Source: JAFDZV01 sp966128725
GTDB taxonomy: Bacteria; Bacteroidota; Ignavibacteria; OLB7
DNA: 37,741 nt
Direction: 5' to 3'
Assembly: GCA_966128725.1 (NCBI GenBank)
Contig: CBHYLN010000040.1
Coordinates: 1-37,741, forward strand
This document shows positions 17,091 to 25,384 of this stretch, piece after piece; positions within the stretch are counted from its first letter, which is position 1, and every line of letters starts with the position of its first letter. The notes under the pieces are model-generated. The model was given only the letters and a program-made list of their open reading frames with translations. It did not search any database and was not told the origin of the DNA. Both the position numbers and the translations under genes were made by a program.

Positions 17091-17813
17091 TCAGGCTTTG
17101 GCGGGCGTGTCGGTCTGGCCAAGCATGGCCAGCAATTGCGTGCGTACGTCGCGCTGGATCTCCTGCTCCTCGGCGCGTGTGGGATTGGCGCGGCCCGGGA
17201 TCGGCGTGCCGATTATCACCTCCACGTGTCCCGGGCGTACGTGCCTGCTGTGCCGCGAGAGCAACGCATACGTGCCCCGGATTGCCAGTGGCACCATCGG
17301 CACGCCGCTGCGTGTTGCCAGCATGAAGCCGCCGCGCTTGAATGCGCCAAGCTGCCCGTCGTGTGTGCGTGTGCCTTCCGGGAAGATCACCACCGAGGCG
17401 CCATCGGCAATGCGCGCCGCCGCGCGCTCGATGCTGGCCATTGCATTGCGGGGATCGGAACGGTCGATAAGGATATACGGCCCGGCCGCCAGCGACCAAC
17501 CGAACAGCGGGATGCGCGCCAGTTCGCGCTTGAAGATGAAGCGCATGTCGTCCGGCACGGTGGCGCCCAGGGCAATGATGTCCAGATAACTGGAATGGTT
17601 GGCCAGATACACATAGTGGGCGCCCGGGGCGATGTTCTCGGTTCCGTGTACGCTGGTGGTGATACCGAACAGCCACAGCAGCGAACGCGACCATGTGCGC
17701 ATCATGCGATGGTAGATGCGGCCGTGGCGGTCGAACGGTGAAGCCGCGATCGAGATGATCGAGAAGAATACCGTTACCAGAAGAGCAAGCGGAGCGGCCA
17801 GATAGAATCGCAT
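17091..17813 (-). CDS. plsC: 1-acyl-sn-glycerol-3-phosphate acyltransferase (PlsC type)
   Basis: Membrane-associated acyltransferase of 240 residues, converting lysophosphatidate to phosphatidate in phospholipid synthesis. It has an N-terminal hydrophobic helix (3-24), block I NHSSYLD with catalytic H73 and D78, a block II-like FKRELARIPLFG (94-105), block III FPEGTR (144-149) and the Pro-containing block IV VPMVPLAI. The length is usual for PlsC. It lies 31 bases downstream of another acyltransferase gene on the same strand, probably one operon. The gene symbol is given for family type; a second lysophospholipid acyltransferase elsewhere in the genome could be the housekeeping one. Confidence 0.88.
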   Translation of the reverse strand: MRFYLAAPLALLVTVFFSIISIAASPFDRHGRIYHRMMRTWSRSLLWLFGITTSVHGTENIAPGAHYVYLANHSSYLDIIALGATVPDDMRFIFKRELARIPLFGWSLAAGPYILIDRSDPRNAMASIERAAARIADGASVVIFPEGTRTHDGQLGAFKRGGFMLATRSGVPMVPLAIRGTYALLSRHSRHVRPGHVEVIIGTPIPGRANPTRAEEQEIQRDVRTQLLAMLGQTDTPAKA

Positions 17814-17844
17814 GGATCGATCGATATACCGGATAAATCAACAA

Positions 17845-18759
17845 TCAGGGAGCCTGCCGCAATCGTCGGGCGCGGTCCCATCGGGCGTTTACCGACGAAC
17901 GCCCGGCAAGGATGGTGGAAAACCCGGCGTAGTGCTCGGCGAGCATCGTTGCGCGCAAGTCATCCAGCTCGGTCTCCATCATGGCCTCAATGCCCTGTGT
18001 CAGCTCGCGTACACCGGTGGTTTCCCCGCCGTGAATGTGGGTCGGCCGGCCGATGCTGGCGCAGGCGATCGGCCGTTCCTCGCGCCCAACCTCGTAGCGT
18101 ATCGCCACCGGCACGATCGCGCATTCGCCAATCATGCGTGCCAGCCGTGCGATGCCGGTCTCGCATTGGATGGGGCGGCGATCGTTCGGCACGATCATGC
18201 CCTGCGGGAACATCCACAACACGCGGGGTGTGCCGCGTAGCAGCGTGGCGGCGTACTCCAGCGTGGCCATCGCCGACCGTGGCGACGAACGGTCCACGGA
18301 GAATATGCCCGCCCGCGCGAAAAAGCTGTAACGCCGCAACTGCTGTTCGTCCATCATGCCGTAGGCATCCTGCCCCAGCGTGCGCAGCGAGATCACGATC
18401 GGGAGCACGGCATCCCACCACGACGAATGATTCGCCGCCAGCAGCAGCGGAACCCCGGAGGCCGGAGGATTGCCGGCCGTGGCGCTCCAGGCCGCCAGAT
18501 TCTCAAGCCCCCGAACGTCCACTCGGGCAAACCGCTGCGCTGCGCGGCGCGTGAAGTATCCGGCCAGCACTGCGCGATGGAACCTGGTTGGGCGAGCTGG
18601 GATCAACGGCGTGCGGTTGTCGTACGGACATGTATGAATATTGCCGAGCTTCGCCACGGCGCGCACGGCCGTACGGCGACGGGGCGGAGAAGCGGTTCGG
18701 GAACTTAGCACTTGGCCGGGAGATTTATAGGGGAGCAACCGGGCGTACCTTGTACACAT
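17845..18759 (-). CDS. PlsC-like lysophospholipid acyltransferase superfamily protein
   Basis: A second acyltransferase of up to 304 residues. Block I is NHSSWWD (H111, D116) and block III is FPQGM instead of FPEGT, the form seen in the branch of the superfamily that includes putative carotenoid/glycolipid acyltransferases. There is no strong N-terminal membrane helix. The substrate is unknown and may differ from that of PlsC. The start is uncertain: ATG 18759 gives an Arg/Thr-rich leader of about 45 residues that looks non-coding, and GTG codons near 18660 would begin closer to the conserved part. It is divergent from hemH and leads into the plsC gene. Confidence 0.78.
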   Translation of the reverse strand: MCTRYARLLPYKSPGQVLSSRTASPPRRRTAVRAVAKLGNIHTCPYDNRTPLIPARPTRFHRAVLAGYFTRRAAQRFARVDVRGLENLAAWSATAGNPPASGVPLLLAANHSSWWDAVLPIVISLRTLGQDAYGMMDEQQLRRYSFFARAGIFSVDRSSPRSAMATLEYAATLLRGTPRVLWMFPQGMIVPNDRRPIQCETGIARLARMIGECAIVPVAIRYEVGREERPIACASIGRPTHIHGGETTGVRELTQGIEAMMETELDDLRATMLAEHYAGFSTILAGRSSVNARWDRARRLRQAP

Positions 18760-18869
18760 GCCGGTTGAAGGGCCGCGCGTGACGAATTGAGACTCAACCG
18801 GATGCGCCCCCCTTCGTTATCTTCCATTCCCGTGGGCGCCAGCCCATGTTTGCAAAATCCCTTCGGACC

Positions 18870-19925
18870 ATGAAACAGATCGGCGTGATTCTGAACAACC
18901 TGGGGGGGCCAACCTCGCTCGACGCGATACGGCCGTTCCTGACCAATCTGTTCCTCGATCCCGAGATCATCAAGATTCCGCTTCCGGGGCCGCTTGGCCG
19001 TCTGTTCCCGCGCCGTCTGTTTGCCGAGTTCGTGGCACGGCGCCGTACACCGAAGGTGCGGCCGAACTACGAGGCCATCGGCGGGCGCTCGCCGTTGGTG
19101 GAGCGCACCGAGGAGCAGGCGCGTGCGCTTGAGGCCGAGCTGAACCGCAGGTTCGATGGTGCGGCCACGTTCCACGTGCGGCTCGGCATGCGATACTGGC
19201 ACCCGTTTACCGTCGAAACCGCCGATCAGTTCCGGCGCGAGGGAATCGACCATGTGTTCCTGTTGCCGCTGTACCCGCAGTATTCGCGCACAACCACGGG
19301 GTCGAGCTTCAAGGAATGGCGCAATCTGAATCGCGATCGATACGGGCGCGGGTTCCGGGTGAAGGCCGTGCGCGACTATTTCGTGCAGCCACACTACATC
19401 CAGGCAATCAACAACCGTATTGATGCCACGATTGCCGAGCGATTCACCGAGGCCGAGCGCGCCGGGCTTCATCTGCTTTTTTCGGCCCACGGCACTCCGG
19501 TGTCGGATGTGGAGGCCGGCGATCCGTATTCCGGGCAGATCAAGGCGACGATGGAGGCGGTGATGGCCGCTCGTGGGCACGACTATCCCTGCTCGCTTTC
19601 GTTTCAAAGTCGCGTTGGGCCTGTGCGGTGGCTGGAGCCGTATACCCAGGATGCCCTGGCGCGCCTGGGCGCCGAGGGGGTGCGCTCGTTGCTGGTGGTG
19701 CCGATTGCCTTCGTGACCGACCATATCGAAACACTGCACGAGCTGGATATCGAGCTTCGCCATGTGGCGGCCGAAGCGGGCATCAAGCGCTACGAGGTAA
19801 TGAAAGCCCTGAACGATCATCCCCTGTTCATCGCCGCGCTGGCCGATCTGGTTGAGCGCAGATACCGCTCGTTGGAATCCAACCCCGCCGTTGATCCGCC
19901 GAACGCGAACGGGAGCGGGCAATGA
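18870..19925 (+). CDS. hemH: ferrochelatase
   Basis: Inserts Fe2+ into protoporphyrin IX (or coproporphyrin III), the last step of haem synthesis. The 351 residues show VILNNLGGPTS at the start, the LLPLYPQYS segment (131-139), FSAHGTP with the metal-site His207, and FVTDHIETLHELDIE with catalytic Glu287. The length is normal. An in-frame ATG at 18846 would add eight residues, but the 18870 start matches the family's usual beginning. The gene's TGA overlaps the ATG of the next gene (ATGA at 19922-19925), so translation is coupled to protoporphyrinogen oxidase, the preceding enzyme of the pathway. Confidence 0.95.
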   Translation: MKQIGVILNNLGGPTSLDAIRPFLTNLFLDPEIIKIPLPGPLGRLFPRRLFAEFVARRRTPKVRPNYEAIGGRSPLVERTEEQARALEAELNRRFDGAATFHVRLGMRYWHPFTVETADQFRREGIDHVFLLPLYPQYSRTTTGSSFKEWRNLNRDRYGRGFRVKAVRDYFVQPHYIQAINNRIDATIAERFTEAERAGLHLLFSAHGTPVSDVEAGDPYSGQIKATMEAVMAARGHDYPCSLSFQSRVGPVRWLEPYTQDALARLGAEGVRSLLVVPIAFVTDHIETLHELDIELRHVAAEAGIKRYEVMKALNDHPLFIAALADLVERRYRSLESNPAVDPPNANGSGQ

Positions 19926-21466
19926 CCGTGCATGATGTCATCGTGATCGGCGGTGGCGTTTCCGGCGCAACGCTGCTGCACCGGCTTGCAATCGCCGGGC
20001 TCGACGTGTTGCTGCTGGAAGTCGGGGCCGGCCTTGGCGGCGTGATGCGCAGCGTGCGCACCCGGGCCGGGGCGTTGGTTGAAACAGGCCCGAACAGTCT
20101 TCAGCGGCCGCCGAAGCCGTTGTGGGATATGATTCTGGAGCTGGGTCTGGAGAACCGCGTTGTGCCGGCCAGCGAACAGGCGCGCAATCGCTATATCATG
20201 CGCGCTGGCCGGTTGTTGGCGGCGCCCTCCGGCCCACGGGAGTTTCTCCGGTGCGAGCTGTTTTCGCGGCGCGCCAAGATTCGTGTTGCCCGCGAGCGCT
20301 TCGTGAAGCCGGCACCGCCGGATCGCGAGGAAAGTGTTGCGCAGTTTGTTGAGCGCAGGCTTGGCCGCGAGCTGCTTGACCTCGCCGTTGATCCGTTTAT
20401 CTCCGGCATCTACGCCGGCGATCCGGAGCAGCTTTCGATGCGCCATGCATTCGCCAGGATGTACGCATTGGAGCAGGAGCACGGCAGCCTGATCAAGGGA
20501 GCGATGCGCCTGGCCCGCCAACGGAAGCGCGCCCGGAAAGCCGCCGGAAACGCGGCGCCCGCGCCAACAACGCCCGCGGCGATGGTCTCCTTTGCCGACG
20601 GGATGGCCGAGCTTCCGCGCGCCATCGAGCAGCGTTGGCGCCAGAACATTCGCTTTGGAGCAGGGGTTCGGGCGATATCCGGATATCGGGGCGGTTGGCA
20701 GGTAATCCTTGCCAACGGCGAAACCATGCATGCCCGCCACGTTGTTGTTGCCACGCCGGCGTTGGCCGCGGCGGAGCTTACCGAGTCGTTGAGCGCCGAG
20801 CTTGCCGCACGGTTGCGCACGGTGCAGTATCCACCTGTGGCAACCAGCGCCATGTTGTACGATCGTGCGGCGGTGGAGCATCCGCTTGACGGCTTCGGTA
20901 TGCTGATCCCCGGCAGCGAGCGGCGTACGATCCTGGGCGCGATTTTTTCCTCAACGTTGTTTCCCGGGCGGGCGCCGGATGGCACCGTGCTGCTTACCGC
21001 GTTTGTGGGCGGCACCCGGAGTCCGGAGCGCGCGCTTGCGGCGATCCCGGATCTGGAGTTCGAGGTGCATGCCGAGCTGCGGCGTACGCTGGGTATCGGC
21101 GCCAGGCCAATCGAGGCCACCACCACGGTGTGGCCCGCGGCAATTCCGCAGTACACGCTTGGGTATGATCGCGTGCTGGGGGCCATCGCGCAGGCCGAAG
21201 CAGCACATGCCGGCCTGCACCTGATTGGCAACTACCGCGGCGGGATATCCGTTGGTGATTGCGTTACCAACGCGACGGCCCTTGCCGAACAGCTTGTGGC
21301 GGAATTCAACGGTGTGCGGCCTGTGATGCCCGCGCCCGGCGAAATCCCCGCTGGTGAACACGATGGTGGCCATGGTGCCGCGGCCGAAATCCAACCGGAA
21401 ATCCAACCGGACGATACAACGGGCCTGTTGCCCGATGTTGAGCATGCAACCGAGATCCGCCAATAA
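19922..21466 (+). CDS. hemY: oxygen-dependent protoporphyrinogen/coproporphyrinogen oxidase (HemY type)
   Basis: FAD-dependent oxidase of 514 residues that aromatises the porphyrinogen ring. The FAD-binding Rossmann motif VIGGGVSGATLLHRL (8-22) leads into LLLEVGAGLGGVMRSV. VETGPNSLQ, LAVDPFISGIYAGDP and, near the C-terminus, LIGNYRGGISVGDCV are family hallmarks. About 40 residues at the end (from about 470) extend beyond the usual family end; they are Glu/Pro/Gly-rich and contain a perfect duplication of four codons (EIQP twice). The product presumably passes to HemH, whose gene overlaps by 4 bases. Confidence 0.93.
   Translation: MTVHDVIVIGGGVSGATLLHRLAIAGLDVLLLEVGAGLGGVMRSVRTRAGALVETGPNSLQRPPKPLWDMILELGLENRVVPASEQARNRYIMRAGRLLAAPSGPREFLRCELFSRRAKIRVARERFVKPAPPDREESVAQFVERRLGRELLDLAVDPFISGIYAGDPEQLSMRHAFARMYALEQEHGSLIKGAMRLARQRKRARKAAGNAAPAPTTPAAMVSFADGMAELPRAIEQRWRQNIRFGAGVRAISGYRGGWQVILANGETMHARHVVVATPALAAAELTESLSAELAARLRTVQYPPVATSAMLYDRAAVEHPLDGFGMLIPGSERRTILGAIFSSTLFPGRAPDGTVLLTAFVGGTRSPERALAAIPDLEFEVHAELRRTLGIGARPIEATTTVWPAAIPQYTLGYDRVLGAIAQAEAAHAGLHLIGNYRGGISVGDCVTNATALAEQLVAEFNGVRPVMPAPGEIPAGEHDGGHGAAAEIQPEIQPDDTTGLLPDVEHATEIRQ
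21386..21409 (+). repeat. perfect 12-bp tandem repeat in the hemY tail
   Basis: Two perfect 12-base units (21386-21397 and 21398-21409) encode EIQPEIQP in the C-terminal extension. It is likely a slippage-type expansion in a disordered tail. Confidence 0.9.
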
Positions 21467-21538
21467 CACACGTGGCCCGGCGCATGCGCGATGGCGTGAT
21501 TGGTACGGCTTGCGCGATCAGCATTTCTGAAAACGACC

Positions 21539-22522
21539 ATGATGAACGATACCTCGCTTGATCTTACGATGCGGCCGCGCCGCCTGCGCCAAAGTGCCGC
21601 GTTGCGCGGCCTGGTGCGCGAAACACGATTTGATCCGGCCGGCCTTGTGCACCCGTTATTCGTGTGCGAAGGTGAGGGTGTCCGGCGCGAGGTGGCCTCG
21701 ATGCCCGAGGTGTATCAGATGTCGATCGACGAAGCCGTTCGTGAATGCGAGGAGCTTGCCGCGTTGGGCGTTGGCGCGGTGATATTGTTCGGAATCCCCG
21801 GCAGCAAGGATGCCGTGGGGACCGGCGCCTATGCCGCCGACGGCATCGTGCAACGCGCCGTTGCCGCCATCAAGCGTGCCGTGCCCGGTCTGCTCGTGAT
21901 AACCGACGTGTGTCTGTGCGAGTACACCGATCACGGCCATTGCGGTCTGCTCGACGGCGAGCACATTGTCAACGACTCCACGGTTGAGTTGCTTGTACGC
22001 ACGGCGCTGTCGCATGCGGCGGCCGGTGCGGATATCATTGCCCCATCGGACATGATGGACGGTCGGATTGGCGCCATCCGTCTTGGGCTTGATGAGCATG
22101 GCTTCTCCGAGACGCCGATCATGTCGTACGCGATCAAGTACGCCAGCGCGTTTTATGGCCCATTCCGGGACGCGGCCGGTTCGGCGCCAAGTTTCGGCGA
22201 CCGGCGCTCGCACCAGATGGACCCGGCCAACATCCGCGAGGCGATGAAGGAGGCGCTGCTGGATCTGGATGAAGGCGCCGACATCCTGATGGTGAAGCCC
22301 GCCCTGCCGTATCTGGACGTTATCCGCGCGCTGCACGAGCGCACCGACGTCCCGATCGCGGCATATCAGGTATCGGGCGAGTATGCGATGATCCATGCGG
22401 CGGCCCGCAACGGCTGGCTGGATCTCGATGCTGTGATGCGCGAATCACTGCTGGCGATACAACGTGCCGGTGCTCGCATCATCGTCTCGTATTTCGCGAA
22501 GCGGATGGCAGGCGGGTTGTAG
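21539..22522 (+). CDS. hemB: delta-aminolevulinic acid dehydratase (porphobilinogen synthase)
   Basis: Condenses two 5-aminolevulinate molecules to porphobilinogen. The 327 residues contain the Zn-ligand cysteines C125, C127 and C135 (DVCLCEYTDHGHCG), so it is the zinc-dependent type. The two Schiff-base lysines are K200 (YAIKYASAFYGPF) and K253 (LMVKPALPYLD). The metal-binding DMMDGRIGAIR segment follows the Cys cluster. Length is normal. ATG 21539 (or 21542) is chosen; the frame continues upstream to a TTG at 21500 but the family begins near here. It lies 72 bases after hemY on the same strand. Confidence 0.95.
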   Translation: MMNDTSLDLTMRPRRLRQSAALRGLVRETRFDPAGLVHPLFVCEGEGVRREVASMPEVYQMSIDEAVRECEELAALGVGAVILFGIPGSKDAVGTGAYAADGIVQRAVAAIKRAVPGLLVITDVCLCEYTDHGHCGLLDGEHIVNDSTVELLVRTALSHAAAGADIIAPSDMMDGRIGAIRLGLDEHGFSETPIMSYAIKYASAFYGPFRDAAGSAPSFGDRRSHQMDPANIREAMKEALLDLDEGADILMVKPALPYLDVIRALHERTDVPIAAYQVSGEYAMIHAAARNGWLDLDAVMRESLLAIQRAGARIIVSYFAKRMAGGL

Positions 22523-22609
22523 CCGAAAGAGTATCCGCCGCGCCAACCGATTCGTCACTCCACAATCAGAGGCCCATATTGCCGGGCCGAAGGAAGAGTT
22601 CAACGTCCC

Positions 22610-23911
22610 ATGATCGCAACCAGCCATCAGTTGTTCGAGCGCGCGGTGCGCGTTATCCCGGGCGGAGTCAATTCGCCGGTTCGCGCGTTTGGTGCCGTTG
22701 GCGGCACGCCGATCTTTTTCGAGGAGGCCCACGGGCCCTGGTTGCTCGATGTTGATGGGAACCGGTACGTGGACTATGTGGGGTCGTGGGGTCCGTTTAT
22801 TCTGGGGCACGGTCACCCGAACGTGTTGGCGGCGATGCGTCGGCAGTTGGAACTGGCCACCAGCTTCGGCGCGCCCTCGAGGTTGGAAGTGGAAATGGCC
22901 GAGCTGCTATGCGGCTTGATCCCGGGGATGGAAATGGTCCGCATGGTATCCAGCGGAACCGAGGCCACGATGTCGGCGGTGCGCGTGGCGCGCGGGTACA
23001 CCGGGCGCGACAAGCTGGTGAAGTTCGAGGGATGTTATCATGGCCACGGCGACTCGTTTCTGATCAAGGCCGGCAGCGGCATGCTTACCCACGGGGCGCC
23101 CAATTCGCCGGGGGTTACCGCCGGCACCGCAGCCGATACGCTGGTGGCCACATTCAACGATCTTGAATCGGTGCGCCGGATCTTTGCCGATCACAGCGGC
23201 CAGATCGCTGCGGTGATCATCGAGCCGATTGGCGGCAACATGGGCGTTGTGCCGGCCGATGCCGAGTTCCTTCAGGGATTGCGGCAACTGACAACCGAGC
23301 ACGGCGCATTGCTGATCTTCGACGAGGTGATGACAGGGTTCCGTGTGGCGTTGCGAGGCGCCGCATCGTTGTACGATATCGTGCCTGATCTCTATACAAT
23401 GGGCAAGATCATCGGGGGCGGAATGCCGGCCGCCGCGTACGGTGGGCGGCGCGAGATCATGCAGGTTGTATCACCGTTGGGTTCGGTATATCAGGCCGGC
23501 ACACTATCCGGAAATTCGATAGCGATGGCGGCGGGCCTTGCCACCTTGCGCACGTTGATGGACCACGATCCGTACGATTCGCTTGCCGACGCGGCCCAAT
23601 ATCTCGCCAACGGCCTTATGGCCGCCGCGGCGCAGGCAGGGGTACCCGTTCAGCTCAATCGCTGTGGGTCGATGTTCACGCTGTTTTTTACCGATCGCCC
23701 GGTTCGCACGTTCGCTGATGCCGTTTCGTCCGATACGGATGCGTTCGCGCGATTCTTTCACGCAATGTTACGTCGCGGCGTGTATCTGCCTCCGTCGCAG
23801 TTCGAGGCCTGGTTTCTGTCGGCCGCGCACGATCCCTCCATCATCGAGAACACTATCGAGGCCGCGGCATCGGCCTTTGGCGACATTGCGATGATTGCTA
23901 CAAATCGGTGA
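22610..23911 (+). CDS. hemL: glutamate-1-semialdehyde 2,1-aminomutase
   Basis: PLP enzyme that makes 5-aminolevulinate from glutamate-1-semialdehyde in the C5 pathway. The 433 residues include the starting helix FERAVRVIPGGVNSPVRAF, SSGTEATMSAVRVARGYTGR, FEGCYHGHGDSFL, IFDEVMTGFR with PLP-ring Asp238, and the Schiff-base Lys266 in TMGKIIGGGMP. Length is typical. It shows that this organism uses the C5 route; hemA is not in the window. It follows hemB by 87 bases and is probably co-transcribed, with a weak purine-rich RBS upstream. Confidence 0.96.
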   Translation: MIATSHQLFERAVRVIPGGVNSPVRAFGAVGGTPIFFEEAHGPWLLDVDGNRYVDYVGSWGPFILGHGHPNVLAAMRRQLELATSFGAPSRLEVEMAELLCGLIPGMEMVRMVSSGTEATMSAVRVARGYTGRDKLVKFEGCYHGHGDSFLIKAGSGMLTHGAPNSPGVTAGTAADTLVATFNDLESVRRIFADHSGQIAAVIIEPIGGNMGVVPADAEFLQGLRQLTTEHGALLIFDEVMTGFRVALRGAASLYDIVPDLYTMGKIIGGGMPAAAYGGRREIMQVVSPLGSVYQAGTLSGNSIAMAAGLATLRTLMDHDPYDSLADAAQYLANGLMAAAAQAGVPVQLNRCGSMFTLFFTDRPVRTFADAVSSDTDAFARFFHAMLRRGVYLPPSQFEAWFLSAAHDPSIIENTIEAAASAFGDIAMIATNR

Positions 23912-23960
23912 CCTGGGCGCGGTCCCTTGCATCGCGCACATCGAATAGCGATCTTTGTCC

Positions 23961-23980
23961 CCCGCATTTTGGGATGCGGG
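23961..23980 (+). terminator. hairpin terminator after hemL
   Basis: A 7-bp stem CCCGCAT/ATGCGGG (23961-23967 with 23974-23980) around a 6-base loop lies 50 bases after the hemL stop. It is followed by ATTTCC, so the T-run is weak. Likely end of the hem transcript. Confidence 0.5.
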
Positions 23981-24425
23981 ATTTCCGTACAACGCGTTTC
24001 ACCTGGCAGTTTCGATGTCAACCGAGGTCCGTGGCTTGAAGATGTAGGTTCCATGCAGGGCGTGTGCCAAGGCAATATCATTGCGGGCGCGATACAGCTC
24101 TGCGGGGAGTATCCATTTCCCGTTTCGCCTGGTTGGCAACCGGCAACTGGTGGGGGATCTGGGACTGTGAGTTAACTCGTTGGGTGCGGGTTGGCAAACA
24201 CGTACATTGGTGATGCCGCGGACGTGCTGGGGTTCGCATGAGTTCTTGTAAACAGCAAATATCCTCTCGTATCAGGAAACACTGATGGCAGAACCGGGAG
24301 CCAATATGTATGTGTGCATGCATGTTCGGGCTCGGTGTGGTGAAGGATGCTCAGGTGGTGTTGAGCTGTGATGTCGCCAAAAGTGTTGAAGCCTTGTTGA
24401 ACTCGGAGCCAAGGCGCCTTGAAGT

Positions 24426-24431
24426 GGGAGG
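24426..24431 (+). promoter_or_regulatory. ribosome binding site of the lasso precursor
   Basis: GGGAGG lies 11 bases before ATG 24443 and supports that start over an in-frame TTG at 24419. Confidence 0.6.
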
Positions 24432-24442
24432 AACAGGCCCCA

Positions 24443-24625
24443 ATGAAAACTTCAATGAATAGCGACGACGCACAGGATGCCGTGACTGCTCCACGTCGTG
24501 ACGTGCTCGCAAAAAAGCCGTACAGTGCGCCAAAGCTGGTGGTACATGGCACGCTGGAACAGATTACACGAAATGTCGGGAATGGCTTTGTCGACTTTCC
24601 GAATGGTTCCTCGATTGCCGGCTGA
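24443..24625 (+). CDS. lasso-peptide-type RiPP precursor
   Basis: A 60-residue peptide with the conserved lasso leader pattern Y-x2-P-x-L-x3-G-x5-T, complete as Y27, P30, L32, G36 and T42. Known lasso precursors are cleaved after the residue following that Thr, which here predicts a 17-residue core of residues 44-60 (NVGNGFVDFPNGSSIAG). Core Asp8 would allow an 8-residue macrolactam ring with the amino group of Asn1. Asn at core position 1 is uncommon; Gly is usual. The PqqD-like and B2-like maturation genes are at 35010-35751, 10.4 kb downstream. No cyclase gene is in the window, so the product could instead be linear or be completed by an enzyme encoded elsewhere. Leader recognition by a PqqD-fold (RRE) protein is known for the family. 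Confidence 0.78.
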   Translation: MKTSMNSDDAQDAVTAPRRDVLAKKPYSAPKLVVHGTLEQITRNVGNGFVDFPNGSSIAG

Positions 24626-24693
24626 CAACCGCTGATACCGTGGTTTGCACGTCATGTGTTTGCCGCGTTCGTTCTTCCTCAGATTCATCTTCG

Positions 24694-24738
24694 TCCGCCT
24701 GACGGCGGAACCCCGATAACCATACCCGGTTATCGGGG
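24694..24738 (+). terminator. double hairpin after lasso precursor gene
   Basis: Two adjacent stems start 69 bases after the precursor stop. The first is TCCGCC/GGCGGA (24694-24699 with 24704-24709, 4-base loop). The second is a perfect 11-bp stem, 24711-24721 with 24728-24738, around a 6-base loop. No T-run follows directly. They may terminate transcription or protect the mRNA's 3' end. Confidence 0.6.
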
Positions 24739-24999
24739 CATGCTCGTTTACCCCTGCCTAAAGTTTTTTCTTGCTCAACATCGTTGAGCACGTTAAGTTG
24801 GCCGTTGCGGCTCTCCAGGCCGTTTGCAACGGATCGACTCCTTCCAATAGGGTCGCTTACAGATCTCAAAAAGACATCGCCGGTGCAGGTTGGTCCCTGA
24901 GTGCTCCGGATGGTGGTGAGGTTCAGCAATGGTTGGTCGCCATTGCATGTGGAGGCGGTTTCACTCATCCCGTTTGTTACCCCGGTTTCGTGTTGGGTT

Positions 25000-25044
25000 G
25001 TGCGTGATGTTCATGTTCGCGATGTCCATACCCGCGACGTTCAT
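25000..25044 (+). repeat. three imperfect 15-bp tandem units
   Basis: Units at 25000-25014, 25015-25029 and 25030-25044 share the pattern CGYGAYGTYCAT at their ends. In one frame they read RDVH three times, but no supported gene contains them; they could also be protein-binding sites upstream of the gene at 25385. Confidence 0.7.
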
Positions 25045-25370
25045 GGTGTTGTGCGCAACAGGCTGTTTCGAGTTCGAACAATGAGGTCCAGATGATTCGC
25101 GGTTTCGGCATGGTCCTTGCCGACGCAGCGCCAGCGCTTTCCACAGGGCAATTTGCCTTGTGGGCGTCAGTATCCAGCTCCTGCCATCATCTGTAGCTCA
25201 TCCAAGCAGTAGTCCGATAATTTTCGAAGTGTCGTACCAACGCCCACGCATTTGCCGTGGGCGGCTTCGTATATCGGCCGTCGTGTTTCAACAAACGCTT
25301 TAACTCGAGGTCCCTGGCGTGCGGATAGTGTTGGTCCGCGGTCCGCGCGTCTATCATCCTACCAGACTCC

Positions 25371-25376
25371 AGGAGG
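25371..25376 (+). promoter_or_regulatory. strong ribosome binding site
   Basis: A perfect AGGAGG lies 8 bases before ATG 25385. It fixes the start and points to high expression of the first paralogue. Confidence 0.85.
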
Positions 25377-25384
25377 AACAATCG

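Larger units (their letters stand above)
23912..24442. other. intergenic region between hemL and lasso precursor gene
   Basis: 531 bases holding the hemL terminator-like hairpin and presumably the promoter of the precursor gene. No further leader-like peptide or other gene is convincing. The DNA is less GC-rich than the genes around it. Confidence 0.45.
24626..25384. other. long intergenic region before the first secreted paralogue
   Basis: About 760 bases with the double hairpin at 24694-24738, a 15-base tandem repeat at 25000-25044 and the strong RBS at 25371. Short open frames (for example 24771-25007) have no recognisable features. The length leaves room for a promoter and a long 5' leader for the gene at 25385. 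Confidence 0.45.

Noticed and set aside
18705..19922. Minus-strand open frame opposite hemH
   Set aside because: hemH has intact catalytic residues on the plus strand; the antisense frame has no family features.
24771..25007. Possible 78-codon gene between the precursor and paralogue 1
   Set aside because: No ribosome binding site, no leader motif and no similarity that I can recognise; composition does not rule it out but gives no support.
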